Part shown: positions 22,196 to 34,716 of the stretch, piece by piece | How the letters are laid out: each line of letters starts with the position of its first letter | Position numbering within the stretch: position 1 is the first letter of the stretch | Assembly (NCBI GenBank): GCA_001970855.1 | Contig: LSSN01000417.1 | Coordinates: forward strand, 1 to 55,140 | From: Smittium culicis | Lineage: Eukaryota > Kickxellomycota > Harpellomycetes > Harpellales > Legeriomycetaceae | Direction of reading: 5' to 3' | Length of the DNA: 55,140 nucleotides | Program-made: the position numbers and the translations under genes | Notes under the pieces: model-generated | What the model was told of the DNA's origin: nothing | The model's database searches: none | What the model saw: only the letters and a program-made list of their open reading frames with translations

Positions 22196-22710
22196 NNNNN
22201 NNNNNNNNNNNNNNNNNNNNNNNNNNNNNNNNNNNNNNNNNNNNNNNNNNNNNNNNNNNNNNNNNNNNNNNNNNNNNNNNNNNNNNNNNNNNNNNNNNNN
22301 NNNNNNNNNNNNNNNNNNNNNNNNNNNNNNNNNNNNNNNNNNNNNNNNNNNNNNNNNNNNNNNNNNNNNNNNNNNNNNNNNNNNNNNNNNNNNNNNNNNN
22401 NNNNNNNNNNNNNNNNNNNNNNNNNNNNNNNNNNNNNNNNNNNNNNNNNNNNNNNNNNNNNNNNNNNNNNNNNNNNNNNNNNNNNNNNNNNNNNNNNNNN
22501 NNNNNNNNNNNNNNNNNNNNNNNNNNNNNNNNNNNNNNNNNNNNNNNNNNNNNNNNNNNNNNNNNNNNNNNNNNNNNNNNNNNNNNNNNNNNNNNNNNNN
22601 NNNNNNNNNNNNNNNNNNNNNNNNNNNNNNNNNNNNNNNNNNNNNNNNNNNNNNNNNNNNNNNNNNNNNNNNNNNNNNNNNNNNNNNNNNNNNNNNNNNN
22701 NNNNNNNNNN
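22196..22710. other. Assembly gap (515 N)
   Basis: A run of N inside the hexamer array. The same repeat in the same phase family flanks both sides, so the missing sequence is most simply more of the array. Its true length is unknown. Confidence 0.98.
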
Positions 22711-22866
22711 TATTTATATTTATATTTATATTTATATTTATATTTATATTTATATTTATATTTATATTTATATTTATATTTATATTTATATTTATATTTA
22801 TATTTATATTTATATTTATATTTATATTTATATTTATATTTATATTTATATTTATATTTATATTTA
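22711..22866 (+). repeat. TTTATA hexamer satellite, right part
   Basis: About 26 perfect copies of the same hexamer resume after the gap and end at ~22866 in unique AT-rich sequence. Confidence 0.97.
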
Positions 22867-25507
22867 AGATAAGTTTTTTTTACAAAATAAATTTACAAAA
22901 AAATTTAGTGGTTTGAGCATTGTGGTTTTCCTGATTTCGGAAATTATATCAGTTATCTAAATTAACTAAATTTTACAAAGATATTCTAATCCAATTGGAC
23001 AATATAAATTTCATATAATTAATTCTTTATTACATTAAATCTCTTAATTATTATTCAAATAATCATATTGATTTATATTTATAACTTAAAATTATTTACA
23101 GACAGATAAACTTTTGCAAATAACGCGAAAAAATCAAAAAAAAAAATTTTTTTTGAAATTAAAACTCGTTTAATAATTGTTAGTTAAGCTTGTTAAAAAT
23201 AAACGTTAAAATTTGATTAAGTTTCGATGAAATTATTCTCACTATATATTTTATCGCGTTTATTCCAAATATATCTAACAATTTTTTCATATATATTTAT
23301 TTTTCAGATAGATAATCTTTTAATTATATTATTTTATACATTTGAATTTTAGTTGGTGTTTATGAATTAATGTGAATATTTTAAACAAAAAAATTTCCTA
23401 AAAAAATTTATAAAATCATTTCTAATTATCGTAAAAAGTATAATTGAGCTTTAATCCAATGTTATTCCTTAATGAAGATATCGAAATTATTTTTCAATTA
23501 TACTTTTTATATTTGAAAAAAAATTTTATACTGGATAACTCGTAGGTGATCTAATCTAATTCAAAGAAATTTTAAAATAACTTTTAAAAAATATAAATAA
23601 TATAAAAATAAACCGAAAATAATATATTTAATTATTATCTATGAGCTCCTAGATAAAAAAAATTGAAAATTAAATATTATTACTAGAAAATATAGATTTA
23701 TTTTATAAGAAAAACAATAACGATATATGTTAAAAGTTTGATATTTTTCTATTTTATTCTTATTATTGAAAGTTATGATTTATTAATTTAATACAGAGGA
23801 TTATTATATAATACTATATAAAGATAAATATTGATATTTATAAATTATAAAAATACAACATATAAACACGTGAAATGCTTACAAATTAAATTAGAAATGA
23901 TAAATGATTTTTAATTAAAAATTATATAATCCCAATGAATACGAGCTCCAATATATTTAATAAATTTTTTCTATTTATTTAACTCATTACATTCTGACAA
24001 TGAGAGATTATTATTTAATATTTAGATTTTAATGATATTTGTAAAAAATGATTTACACTTTTATTCATATATTATGACTTTTTAGCTTTTAATACATTCA
24101 TTCTCTTAATTTTAACAACATATGAATATATATAATTGGATCATTCTAATATTTACGTATTTGTGACATTTATATTATATCAAATTTACCTTGATATAAT
24201 TCTACCTATATATTATTTTATAATTTAAATATAACAACTTAAATTCTAATTTTTAGTAGAATTTTTTTTGCTGAATAAGTTTTATAATCATATTATAGAA
24301 ATCTATATTTTTATAATATTATATATTTTAGAAATAAAAATACATTATTTAAAATTTTTATATTTAAATAGGTCATTTGAAAATATATGATCGTAAAATA
24401 TTCTGTAATGTTTAATTTCATGCTTATTTGACCAATTTAATTTCTGGTATTAAAAATGACTCATTTAATTCATGTAAAAGCAAATTTGGGAAAAAAAAGG
24501 CTTGGTACAAATATTTATTAAATCAAACAAGTAATATTAATAGTATTTTAGAGATAATTGTTTTTTTCTATAAAATTATGTACAATTTATACGCGTTAGT
24601 GTTAATTCTTTTATGGGTATAATATTTTAATAATTTATATATAATTTATGTAAATACATAGAATAAATCATTTAGTTTTGTAAATAGTGTTTATGTATAA
24701 CCTTATATTAATAATAATTTGTATTATAGAGATTTTTCCTGTATGTTCAAAAGAATTTAAATTTTTTATTTAAAATTAAACTAATTTATTTTATAAATAT
24801 GCAATATTATAAAAAACCAATTTTTAATATTGGATAGGTTAATTAATTGGTATGAGCACTTTTTAATATGAATTTTGTTTCTATTAATATTTATCGACGT
24901 TAATAAAAGGTACTAGATGTATGATTTAATTTAAAATTTGTATTTATTATAAACTTATTATATTTTATTAATTTTTGATATATTTTAATTGCATCTGAAA
25001 TTTATAACTTTGATATATTTAAATTTTAAAACATGTAAATGAAATATTAAATATTTTTTTGTTGATTCGAATTAAATAAAGCATATTTTATATATCTTTA
25101 ATAATTATTCCCAAGGATATAATTATATACCAAATATTTTAAAATTTTAAATGAAAATAGTGTGATATATTATTTATATAAAAAATTAACGCGTATATAT
25201 CTAATAATAAATACCTAATAAATTGATAGAATTAAATATAATTTTTCATATTTTATTAAAATTTAACAATATAATAGTACCTTCCAGTTCAATCTTTCTT
25301 TTTCATTTCTTAAATTTAGAATATTTTCAATGTTATAAGCCTGGATAGATTACAAATAAAAAAATGCTCATTTTTTTTTTTATAAAGCTTGAGATACTTA
25401 TTAAATATCATTTATTCCATTTAATTGAGTTTATATACATTTGATAATTTAGTAATTTGAGTATTCAAATAAATCATTATAAGTAATTGAAATATAAAAA
25501 ATTAATA

Positions 25508-25549
25508 ATTCCGTAATTTATGTGAATAAATTCGCATAAATTACAGAAT
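25508..25549. repeat. 42-bp near-perfect palindrome (20-bp arms, 2-nt centre)
   Basis: Left arm 25508-25527 and right arm 25530-25549 are inverted complements at 18 of 20 positions around a central AA. The right arm reads ATTCGCATAAATTACAGAAT; the left arm differs from its complement only at two C/T transitions. It could be extruded or transcribed as a hairpin. It stands out because its arms carry G and C inside an almost pure AT desert. Confidence 0.85.
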
Positions 25550-27481
25550 AAATTAAAAGTTCAAAATTGATAATCATATTTGTTACTATAATTCTGGTGA
25601 AATATAATAATATAGTATTGAAATTATTGTGAAATTTAAATTGAATAAAAACCGCAAATTTTATTTATCACAAAAATAAAATATTTATTCTTCAGCTTAT
25701 ATGAAATATTAAAAAATTCTATTGAGGACTATAAAAGATTTTGTCGTTTATTTTTATATCGAATAGAGATATATGTAATTGGTTTATCTATTCATTTAAA
25801 AAATTCCACCAACATAAATTCGATATATTTAATTATTCTCCCCCCCCCCCCACAGTAATAAGTATTTTATTTATATATTGCATTCAAATTTAGAATAAAT
25901 TTATATTTAAAAATTATTATTGAGTTGTAAATAATCAAAATTTTAAAAATTCAAAAAGTTTTTTACAATATTATTTACATAAAATATAAAAATTTCTGTC
26001 TGAAATAAAAAAAAAAGTATATTCTTTACCGTAATAAATATTTTTTAAAAATTATAAGTTCCTTAATCTAAAAAAATTATAAGTATACATTTAAATTTTA
26101 AATCAAGACAAGAATGTATTTTATTTAGGTTAAATTTTATACTTTTTTCAGATTTTATTTTTATATAAAATACTGTCTGTAAAATTTAGAGTGATGTGAA
26201 AACTAGATTACAGATAAATTAAATCATAATAATTACCCTTAAGCTAATAGTAGCACTTGATTAATCGAAATTTTTTTACTTATTTTTTTTTCTCAATAAA
26301 AATTGATATTTTTATAATATTTGATAGCTTTTTTTAAATATTTTTTATTGGTTGAATAAATAGTTTTATATATTGTTAAGCTATAAAGTATAATATTTTT
26401 ATTTCATTACGAATCCATCATATTATTTTCAATAATCTAATATTTATAAATTTTTATGAGGCTACGAATACAACATATAAGTTTTATATTTATATACTAA
26501 AGTATAAATTAAATTAGTAATCAATTTAAATTTCATGTATCTATTTTATAATCTTTATATCTTATGAGTATTTTTATATTATCTTGTACCGAATATAGGT
26601 TTTTATCCATTTTATGAGAGTTTTTACAAATTATATATAATATTTTTTTTTAATTATAAGTATATTGAAATTGGATTATTCAATAACAAAAGTGATTAAA
26701 AAATAAATTTAACTAATTCTACAACTTGAAAGTTTCTTGTTAAATTATTCATAACACAAAAATATTGCGAGAAAAAACAGTTTACATGGTTAAGCGTGAA
26801 AAAACTTGGGTTTTAGATACTTAGATAAATTTCTGTGTCAAAATATTCTTAATTTTGCACGAATCTAGAAATTAGCAATGGGTATATATTATAAGTATAT
26901 TTGCATAGAATATACGGTTTAAAAATTAAAAAAGCAGGTATAGAGAATCAATAGCAGTGGTATTTATTAGGGAGCGAGGTAAATGTAGAGCAATACTTGA
27001 GAGGAGAAATTAGTATTTACTTGATAAGACTATAATCAAAAATCAAATAAAGATCGATACTTCTTACGACTATAGTTTTTTTATGAGTTGGTGTTTATTT
27101 ATTGAAATTTACCAAGTGCTATTTTAGCTTATATATGTATGATGTGTAAAATGTGGGGCATATCTTTAGACTAATGTAATAAAATATATGCAGAGACAAT
27201 TTTAAGGATTCAAAGCTATATTTTGAGTTAAAGGGAAATTGAAGGCCAATCACTGTGTCTTATAAATTCCAAATTCTCAATATCGCGGTGACTATAATCT
27301 ATTGGTCAATTTTTTCTTCAATGAAAATTAGCTAATCAATATACGTAAAAACCAATTATAGCAATGTAAATAATACATTCAGAATAATAAACTAGCTAAT
27401 TAAAAAACGTATCACGAAAAATATATGTCATAGGTGGCTCAAATAATATAGTTTGAACAAGAGTGATTACGATAATCTTAT

Positions 27482-27495
27482 AATTATTGGCTGTC
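27482..27495 (-). promoter_or_regulatory. CCAAT-box-like motif upstream of SNF2-like gene
   Basis: The minus strand reads GACAGCCAATAATT, identical in core to the site at 4008-4020. It sits ~360 bp upstream of the SNF2-like start codon. NF-Y/HAP binding is possible but not shown. Confidence 0.3.
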
Positions 27496-27755
27496 CTATA
27501 TTAATGATAAAAAGAATATATCGAATTGGCCAATGGGTATTCAGAATTTGCATGTATAATTGGCGTAGATAGAAATATGCGCGAAAAACAATATATTAGC
27601 CTTGGGATAATTATTAATAAATAAATAAGTAAATAAATAAATCCTACACTTACGCTTTAATATTTTTTTTAAATCGTAAAAATTTTCTAATTTTCAACAT
27701 TTCAGTTTTAATAATATTTTTTTTATTGAATACTTCAATTTTATTAATATTTTTA

Positions 27756-27807
27756 TTTTTTTATCGAGTATTTCAGTTTTATTTTTTTATTGAGTATTTC
27801 AGTTTTA
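27756..27807 (+). repeat. 26-bp tandem duplication upstream of SNF2-like gene
   Basis: Two adjacent 26-bp units ending in GAGTATTTCAGTTTTA differ at one base (ATCGAG versus ATTGAG). A diverged third copy lies just upstream (~27717-27743). The array ends ~40 bp before the start codon, so it probably falls in the 5' UTR or core promoter. Confidence 0.85.
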
Positions 27808-27848
27808 AGATTTGTACTTTAATGCTTTTATGAAAAGCTAATCTGTAA

Positions 27849-30800
27849 ATGCCTCAAGCCACTCTTCCTGGAATTACTTTAGAAAGAGTAATCAAAATAG
27901 TCAAAGTAATACTCCACTAACGTTTATCATCATTTTTATTTTATCTAGCCCTTTATATCAATGTTTTTTTATTCCCATTTTCCTTCTTTAAAAACTCTCA
28001 TCATACTTATTCCCGTCTACTCAATTAAATTTAGGTTGTAAAGCAGCTCAAAGAAAATGGCGAAACTGAAGAATCGAACCCCGAACTTGCCAAAATGGTT
28101 CAATTTTTAAAATTTTGCTCCCAAAATCAGCAACAATTTAAAAACCAAATTATTCAAGATAAACAATCCTCTGATCAACAAACTCAAAATTTAAATCAGC
28201 CTCAAAATGATTTGGTTTCTAACCCCCAATCTGCAACCCAAACCACCCCGAGTCAAGCACTACCTGCTAATGACTCCGAAGCCTCCAATAATCAAAAGCT
28301 AAGGGAAAATCAGTTAGCTATTTTAAGACAACAGATTGTTGCGTATAGGGCTCTATCTAACAATGCACCTTTAACCCCTCAACTGCGTAAGCTTTTATAC
28401 CTAAGTTCTATGTCTGATGAAGAAAAAAAGGCTTTAGATTCTCATAACTCCAATCCTGATTCTGTTGGTTTTGAAGTTATCAAATCTTTTAATAGAGATT
28501 TTAAAAAGCCTGATGACTCTTCAAACATTCATTCCATATTGTACCCCGAGCAAATTCTTATTAATAAGCATAAAGATCCCGCTCTAACAGGAAGGCTCCA
28601 AAGACTGCTTGTGCCTAGTATAACCCCAATAGGCTTGGATTTAAAAAACATTTTTAGCGAAAAAGAGCGAAAAAATAAATATCTTTTCGAAGCCAGAAAA
28701 CTCTCACTTGAAAAACAGCTCTCAAGTAATCTTGAAGACGACGTTAGATTAAGAAAACTTGTTGAAATTAAATCAATTAATCTTCTTGAAAAGCAAAAAA
28801 AATTAAGGAACGATATTATTAATGGAATGAAGCAAAATGTTCACATCTCTAACTCCTCTGAAAGAGCTGCTTTAAGGCGCGCTAAAAAACAATCTCTTCG
28901 TGAAGCTCGCGAAATCGAAAAGCTAGAACGCCAACAGCGTGCTGAAAATGAACGTCTTAAAAAACAAAAGCACACCGATCAATTGCTATCCATTGTAAAC
29001 CATGGGCGTGAACTAGTATTATGGCATCGTAATCAAGCTCAAAAAACTATAAAGCTTGGAAAAGCTGTACAGCAGTTCCATGCGCATATCGAACGTGAAG
29101 AACAAAAACGCCAAGAGAGACTATCAAGAGAGCGTCTTCAGGCCCTTCGCGCCGATGATGAAGAGGCTTATCTTAAACTTATCGATCAATCAAAAGAAAC
29201 TCGTATCACACATCTCCTACAGCAAACTAATCAATATCTGAGCTCCCTTACCTCAGCTGTAAAGCTTCAGCAAGACTCTGTAGCTGATAGCCTATCCTCA
29301 GTACCCCAAATCACCGAAAAACCTCTTTGGGCTCAGACTAACGCCGAGATGGTTGATCCTGATGATGATGACAAGCTTGACTACTATTCTATCTCCCACA
29401 GAATACAAGAATCAATTATTGAGCAGCCTAAATTACTAGTTGGAGGTACCCTTAAGGATTATCAGATTCGAGGCCTTGAATGGATGGTTTCCTTATATAA
29501 CAATCGTTTAAATGGGATACTCGCTGATGAGATGGGTCTCGGTAAAACTATTCAAACCATTTCTCTAATTACATACCTTATTGAAGTTAAGAAACAGCCT
29601 GGCCCTTTCCTTATAATTGTTCCTCTTTCTACAATCACTAATTGGGTTCAAGAGTTTGAAAAATGGGCCCCTGAAGTTGCTTTAATTTGCCACAAAGGCA
29701 GCCCAACCCAAAGAAAGGAAATGGTTAACCATATTAAACGCGGCGCATTTAATGTCGTTTTAACTACATACGATTATATCATCAGAGATAGACTTATTCT
29801 ATGCAAAGCTAAATGGGTTCATATGATTATTGATGAAGGCCATCGTATGAAAAACGTAAACTCAAAGTTAGCAATAACCTTAACTCAACATTACAGTACT
29901 AGATATAGGCTCATCCTCACTGGTACCCCTTTGCAAAATAATTTACCAGAGTTGTGGGCCCTATTAAACTTTATCCTTCCGCACATCTTCAACTCTGCTA
30001 AAGGTTTTGATGAATGGTTTAATGCACCTTTTGCTGGAACCAATGGACAAGATCGTATTGATCTTAACGAAGAAGAACAGCTTCTTATTATTAGAAGATT
30101 GCATAAAGTTTTGCGTCCATTCTTGCTTAGAAGGCTTAAAAAGGATGTAGAATCTGATTTACCTGATAAAGTCGAGCATATAATCCGCTGTAGAATGTCA
30201 GCATTACAAAACAGACTGTATCACCAAATGAGGAAGTTTGGTACTCTTTTCCATGACGTGGATGGGATTAACGAAGCAATTCAGGCTAAAACAGGAAACG
30301 ATCCTCTAACCGGTAAACCATATAGCAAGAAACCATTCAAAGGCGTAAGTGGTCTAAACAACACAATTATGCAGCTAAGAAAGATTTGTAATCATCCTTT
30401 CGTATACGAAGACGTTGAAAGCGCCATTAATCCCATGAAGACTAATAATCCTTTGCTATATCGTGCTGCAGGCAAATTTGAAATCCTTGACAGAATACTC
30501 CCCAAGCTCTTGAACACTGGTCACAAAATTCTTATTTTTTTCCAAATGACTCAAGTTATGACTATTATGGAGGACTTCCTATCTTGGAGAGGTATTAGAT
30601 CGTTAAGGCTTGATGGTTCAACTGCAGATGAAACTAGAAGAATGCATATGAACAACTTTAATTCCAGTTCTGAAGTCAAAGTATTTTTGCTATCAACAAG
30701 GGCAGGTGGTCAAGGTTTAAATTTGCAAACTGCAGACACTGTTATTATTTTCGATTCAGATTGGAACCCTCACCAAGATCTTCAAGCACAAGACAGAGCG

Positions 30801-32453
30801 CATCGTATTGGCCAAAAGAATGAGGTGAAAATATTAAGGCTTATAACTAGAAAATCCATAGAAGAAACTATTCTCCAAAGAGCCCAATTCAAGCTTGATA
30901 TTGACGGGAAAGTTATTCAGGCCGGAAAGTTCGATAATAAAAGTACAGCAGAAGAACGTGAAGCATTTTTAAGATCGTTGTTGCGTGGTGATGATGAAGA
31001 AGAGGAAGGAAATAATGCTTCTACCGCTTTAGAGGATGGTGAATTGCGCGAAGAAGACGATGATTGGTCAGATGAAAATCTCAACATGATTTTATCGCGT
31101 TCTGAAGAAGAGCTCAAAATCTTTGAGAAAATGGACCGTGAAAGAGCCATAACTGACTTGGATGAACTCGGTGTTTTAGGACTAACTGGTGCCAGTCTCA
31201 AAACTAGACTGATGATTGATGCCGATTTACCAAGCTATTATCTTAAAGATTATAATCCAGAAGAAATTCGCCAAAAGAGAATTGCAGCTGAGCTCGAGGA
31301 TAATAGTAGAAGACATAATGTAGTTTACTATGACGATGGTCTTACAGAAGAACAGTGGCTAGAGGCCCTTGAAGACGATAATGTCGATCTAGATGATTTG
31401 ATTAAGAAAAAGAGAGAACGAAAAGAAAGGAGACGCATTCGACAGATGGAGAAACTAAACCAACCTGATGATGAAATTATAGCTCAATCAACCAATACAC
31501 CGCTTTCTTCAAAAAAGAGGGGTCGACCCAAAAAGCCAAGCAGCTCACACCAGAAATCGTATAACAACTCTCCTGATGACGATAACTTATCTAATCTATC
31601 TAACGATGACATGGAATATGATGATTATAGTAAACGCCAATCATCAAAATCAAACTTAATTTCCAACGATACCCCAAGCGAGCGAAAAAGAGCAAGAGTT
31701 GTTGGTGCATTTGACGACGATCCTGGAAGCGTTACTATACCAGGAACACCGAGCACACCTAGCGGGGCATATGGGCAGCCAGAAGGAATTAACCCAAGCT
31801 TGCTATCTTCTTCAATTAAAAATTCTTCAAAGAAAATACGTAAAAAGCCAAGTAATTTAGGAAGAACAATAGATCCTCTCTCATCCCAAGAAAGGGTTGA
31901 AATGGTTAACCAAATGAAAAGTATATACGAGCTGGTGCTAAATGATATTGTGGAAGAAGATGGGTACTCAAGGCAAAGGTGTGAGTTGTTTTTAGATTTA
32001 CCAAACAAGAAGGATTATCCAGACTACTATATAGTAATTAAGAGGCCTATTGCCATGAGGATGATTAAAAAACGTGTCAAGTCATCTGCCACATATAATC
32101 CACCAACATCAGCATCATTGCAATCTTCTAACCCAAATGCACTTGCACACTATTCATATTCAAGCCTAGAAGAGTTTCATGACGACTGGGTACGCATGTT
32201 CAACAACGCAAGATTGTATAACGAGGAAGGATCTATGGTTTATGTGGATGCAGTCGAACTCCAAGTTTTGATTGAACAAAGGTTGACAGAAATAACAGGA
32301 CGCAATTTCAACAAGTGGAAGAACAGCGAGCAATCGTCAAGGGGCAGCGAGATGCCAGAGGAGTGGGTTTCTGCGGCTCACGCAATCAACACAGCACTGA
32401 CTGCTAGAGGAATCAAAATCGATACAGAACAAGAACAACAACCTCCTCTTTAA
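27849..32453 (+). CDS. STH1/SNF2: SWI/SNF-RSC family chromatin remodelling ATPase (Snf2/Sth1)
   Basis: Exon 1 is 27849-27905 (19 aa, MPQATLPGITLERVIKIVK); exon 2 is 28035-32453; the 129-nt intron has donor GTAATA and acceptor TTAG. Total 1491 aa. Without exon 1 the frame would start at an internal ATG (28095). Domains: QLQ motif (~107-131); HSA helix region binding actin-related proteins (~315-385); SNF2 ATPase with ILADEMGLGKT (~516), DEGH box (~618) and LTGTPLQNN; helicase C-terminal lobe (~831-970) with STRAGGQGLNLQ and QDRAHRIGQ; a SnAC-like segment with ETRRM-type acidic follow-on; AT-hook KKRGRPKK (~1178); and a C-terminal bromodomain (~1302-1440) with PDYYIVIKRPIAM and a YNEEGS asparagine loop that would read acetyl-lysine. 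It slides and evicts nucleosomes in the nucleus. Snf2 versus Sth1 cannot be decided by eye. AATAAA follows the stop within ~6 nt. Confidence 0.96.
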
Positions 32454-32474
32454 TTATAAATAAACCATTCTTAT

Positions 32475-32506
<32 letters not shown>

Positions 32507-32698
32507 ATCATATCAAATTTTTTTTTAAATATTAATTATCTAAAAAAAAAAAAATTAATGCTATTTCCTACTCAACTCAACCTTTAACTATGACTAACAC
32601 TAAAAATTTGAAACTTTTAAATTTAAAAAACTGAATTTGAAAAGTAAAAAAAAAAAAGAATAAAGACACAAGAGATTTCTGAATAAAGAGGCGATTTT
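32454..32698. other. Convergent 3' spacer with A(n)T(n) block
   Basis: 245 bp between the 3' ends of the SNF2-like and TOE1-like genes. It contains about 13 A followed by about 11 T near 32475-32498, which could serve poly(A) formation in both directions. Confidence 0.5.
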
Positions 32699-34716
32699 TC
32701 AGACGAATTTAGGCCGTTTCGACTTAAAGTCAACATACTGCGCCGAGTTTTTAGCAAAGTTGGAGTGCTCGATGTGTAGCGGAAAATTTTTTCCAATGAG
32801 GAATATTTTGTTTTTGTATTTGTGAGGGTTGAGGGGAGTCTCTGCAGCGCTTGAAGGAGCAGCCGGCTGAGTGGCGAAGGTGCTGGCAGGTTCGGGCGGC
32901 ACGGCGTTCGATACGAGCGTCGAGTGGAGCGAGTTGAGGTGGACAGCGGGCGAGGAAGAGTTTGCGCGAGATTCGAGGGAAGAAAGCGGGTCAGCCAAAT
33001 CGGGTTTTGAGTATAGGTTGGAGAGGAACAGGTAGCCGGTCATGTAGGCGTCGAAGACGGCGGAGTGGTAGGACTGCGACGCTGGCGAGGCCGGGCTGAT
33101 TTGGCAGGCCTTCAAGTTCGACGGTGCTGCGGAATTTGCCGATAGCTGGCTATTTTTAGAGTTGGTTATGGCGCGGATCTGTTTCTGTTGTTCAGGGGAG
33201 CTTTCCTTGTAATCGAGAATGAAGTCGAGGTCATGTGAGAGTTTGCAAGTGCTAGGAGTTGGGCAGTACCCGAAAGAGGCGAATTTTGAGCAGTATGGTG
33301 GGGAGTTATTTGGCTTTTGTGGGATCTTTAGAGTGGTTGGCGTAGAATTAGCGGATCTAGGTATAGAGGTTGCTGGTGTGACTGAGAGCAAATTTTCTAG
33401 GGGTATTTTATCCTTTATGTCGATGGTAATGAATGGCAATCCTTCTAATTTGTTTTTTTTAGTGTTTCGTATCCTAATGAATATTGAAAAGAGATTAGAG
33501 TAAAAAAAAAAATAAGATACCAAGAAATCATAACTAGATGAAATTGTAGTAATAGCAAAAGAGAAGGGGGGGGGGTTGTAGATTGATTACGATGATTGGT
33601 AGAGGTAAGACAAGAAGGAAGCATCTGATCTGTAGACATATTCGGCAAAGTATTTAGTATCGTAAATCGGGCTACCCAAAAAATCAGCCAAGTCGGCAAC
33701 AAACGAGTCGATGGAGTCGGGGAGTTCAGCGATGAAGCTATTGTACAAAAACATTAAATCCAAAAGGCCATTATGAACAATAATAGGGGCTTTACAGGTA
33801 AAACATTGTAGTACGATATCTCTGATGATTCTATTATCAGGAGTTGGTTCTATATTGGAGTTGTTTGATAACGAGCCTGCAGATGCTGGGAGTTTTCTCT
33901 TTTGAGTGAATTGTTTAGGGTGGGTATCTTTATCGTTGGGCGGGTCGATAGAGCTGGGCTGTTTTGGCGGGCAAGATATTCGAATACCGTTTTTAGCCTG
34001 GAAGTTGAAATCAAAGCCATTCGTTGCTAAAAATTCAATGCTGCTAGGACTAACCAAGTGAGAATTCTAAACAGGGTATGAAAAAAGAGGGAAGGTAAAA
34101 AAAGTCAATATAAATCAGGAAATTAAAAAGAAAAAAGAAAGGACAAGCGGTATGTGTGTAGTTTGAGATTATTTACTTGGCAGAATAAAATAAAGTTAAA
34201 GTTATTTGCGATAAACGAGGGGTTGTTTTGGTTGTTTTGGGTGCTGGGATCGATATTTTTTTGTTTAAAGATACTGATTCCTAAGGATACCAAGGAATGA
34301 GTTGAAGCTAAAAGCTTAAGAGCCTTGTACCTTTCAGAAATGTCTCTATATATAGCAAATAAAAGTAAATTAGTTGAAATAAAAAGCAAACGCATATTAT
34401 ACTTTATAGTAGCGGTAATAAATGTGTATTGTAGAAGTATTGATTGACATAATTGAATTTATAAAAAACATAAATATAAAAGAAAAAAGTGAATGAAGTT
34501 GTATAAAATATAAGGGAGGAAAATTAAATACTGATTTCTGTTGTTCCAATTTCTATAATCGAACTGAAAAGCTTTTGATGGCTGTTCAAGTTTGAGGCCG
34601 GTGAATTCGGTGTCAATGGAGATATAATCAGAGGAATCAAGCAGTTGTTTTATGAATATGGACAGTTTCGTTATATTATGCCGATCGATGCTGTTGTAGT
34701 TGATTGATGTGTTCAT
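32699..34716 (-). CDS. TOE1: TOE1-type DEDD 3' exonuclease with CCCH zinc finger
   Basis: Four exons: 34716-34532, 34345-34177, 34066-33591 and 33473-32699 (1605 nt, 534 aa). All joins keep frame. Donors are GTATTT, GTAAAT and GTAATC; acceptors are ATAG, TTAG and TTAG. The nuclease is of the DEDDh/Pop2-Caf1 type. Asp35 and Glu37 lie in SIDTEFTGL, with ERYKALKLLASTHSLVSLGI in exon 2. Asp221 is in IIVHNGLLDLMFLY. His413 and Asp418 are in HSAVFDAYMTGYLFL. A CCCH finger (C338, C347, C353, H357; spacing C-x8-C-x5-C-x3-H) is inserted between the third and last catalytic motifs, as in human TOE1. TOE1 trims 3' tails of snRNAs and other small RNAs in Cajal bodies and nucleus. Regions ~150-190 and ~430-500 are low complexity. 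Caf1/Pop2 and PARN lack this zinc-finger insertion, so TOE1 is the best family. Confidence 0.9.

Larger units (their letters stand above)
22867..27848. other. AT-rich gene desert upstream of SNF2-like gene
   Basis: About 5 kb of very AT-rich sequence with frequent stops in all frames and no recognisable gene. Composition becomes more ordinary from ~26.8 kb, presumably the promoter side of the SNF2-like gene. It contains the 42-bp palindrome at 25508-25549, a C tract near 25840, a CCAAT-type motif near 27483 and a 26-bp tandem repeat at 27756-27807. A 64-codon open frame at 24428-24622 has no coding character. Confidence 0.6.

Noticed and set aside
24428..24622. 64-codon open frame in the AT desert
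   Set aside because: The composition equals its surroundings and no similarity is recognised.
28064..28080. tRNA B-box-like GGTTCGATTC on the minus strand
   Set aside because: It lies inside the coding N-terminus of the SNF2-like gene, with no A-box or cloverleaf around it.
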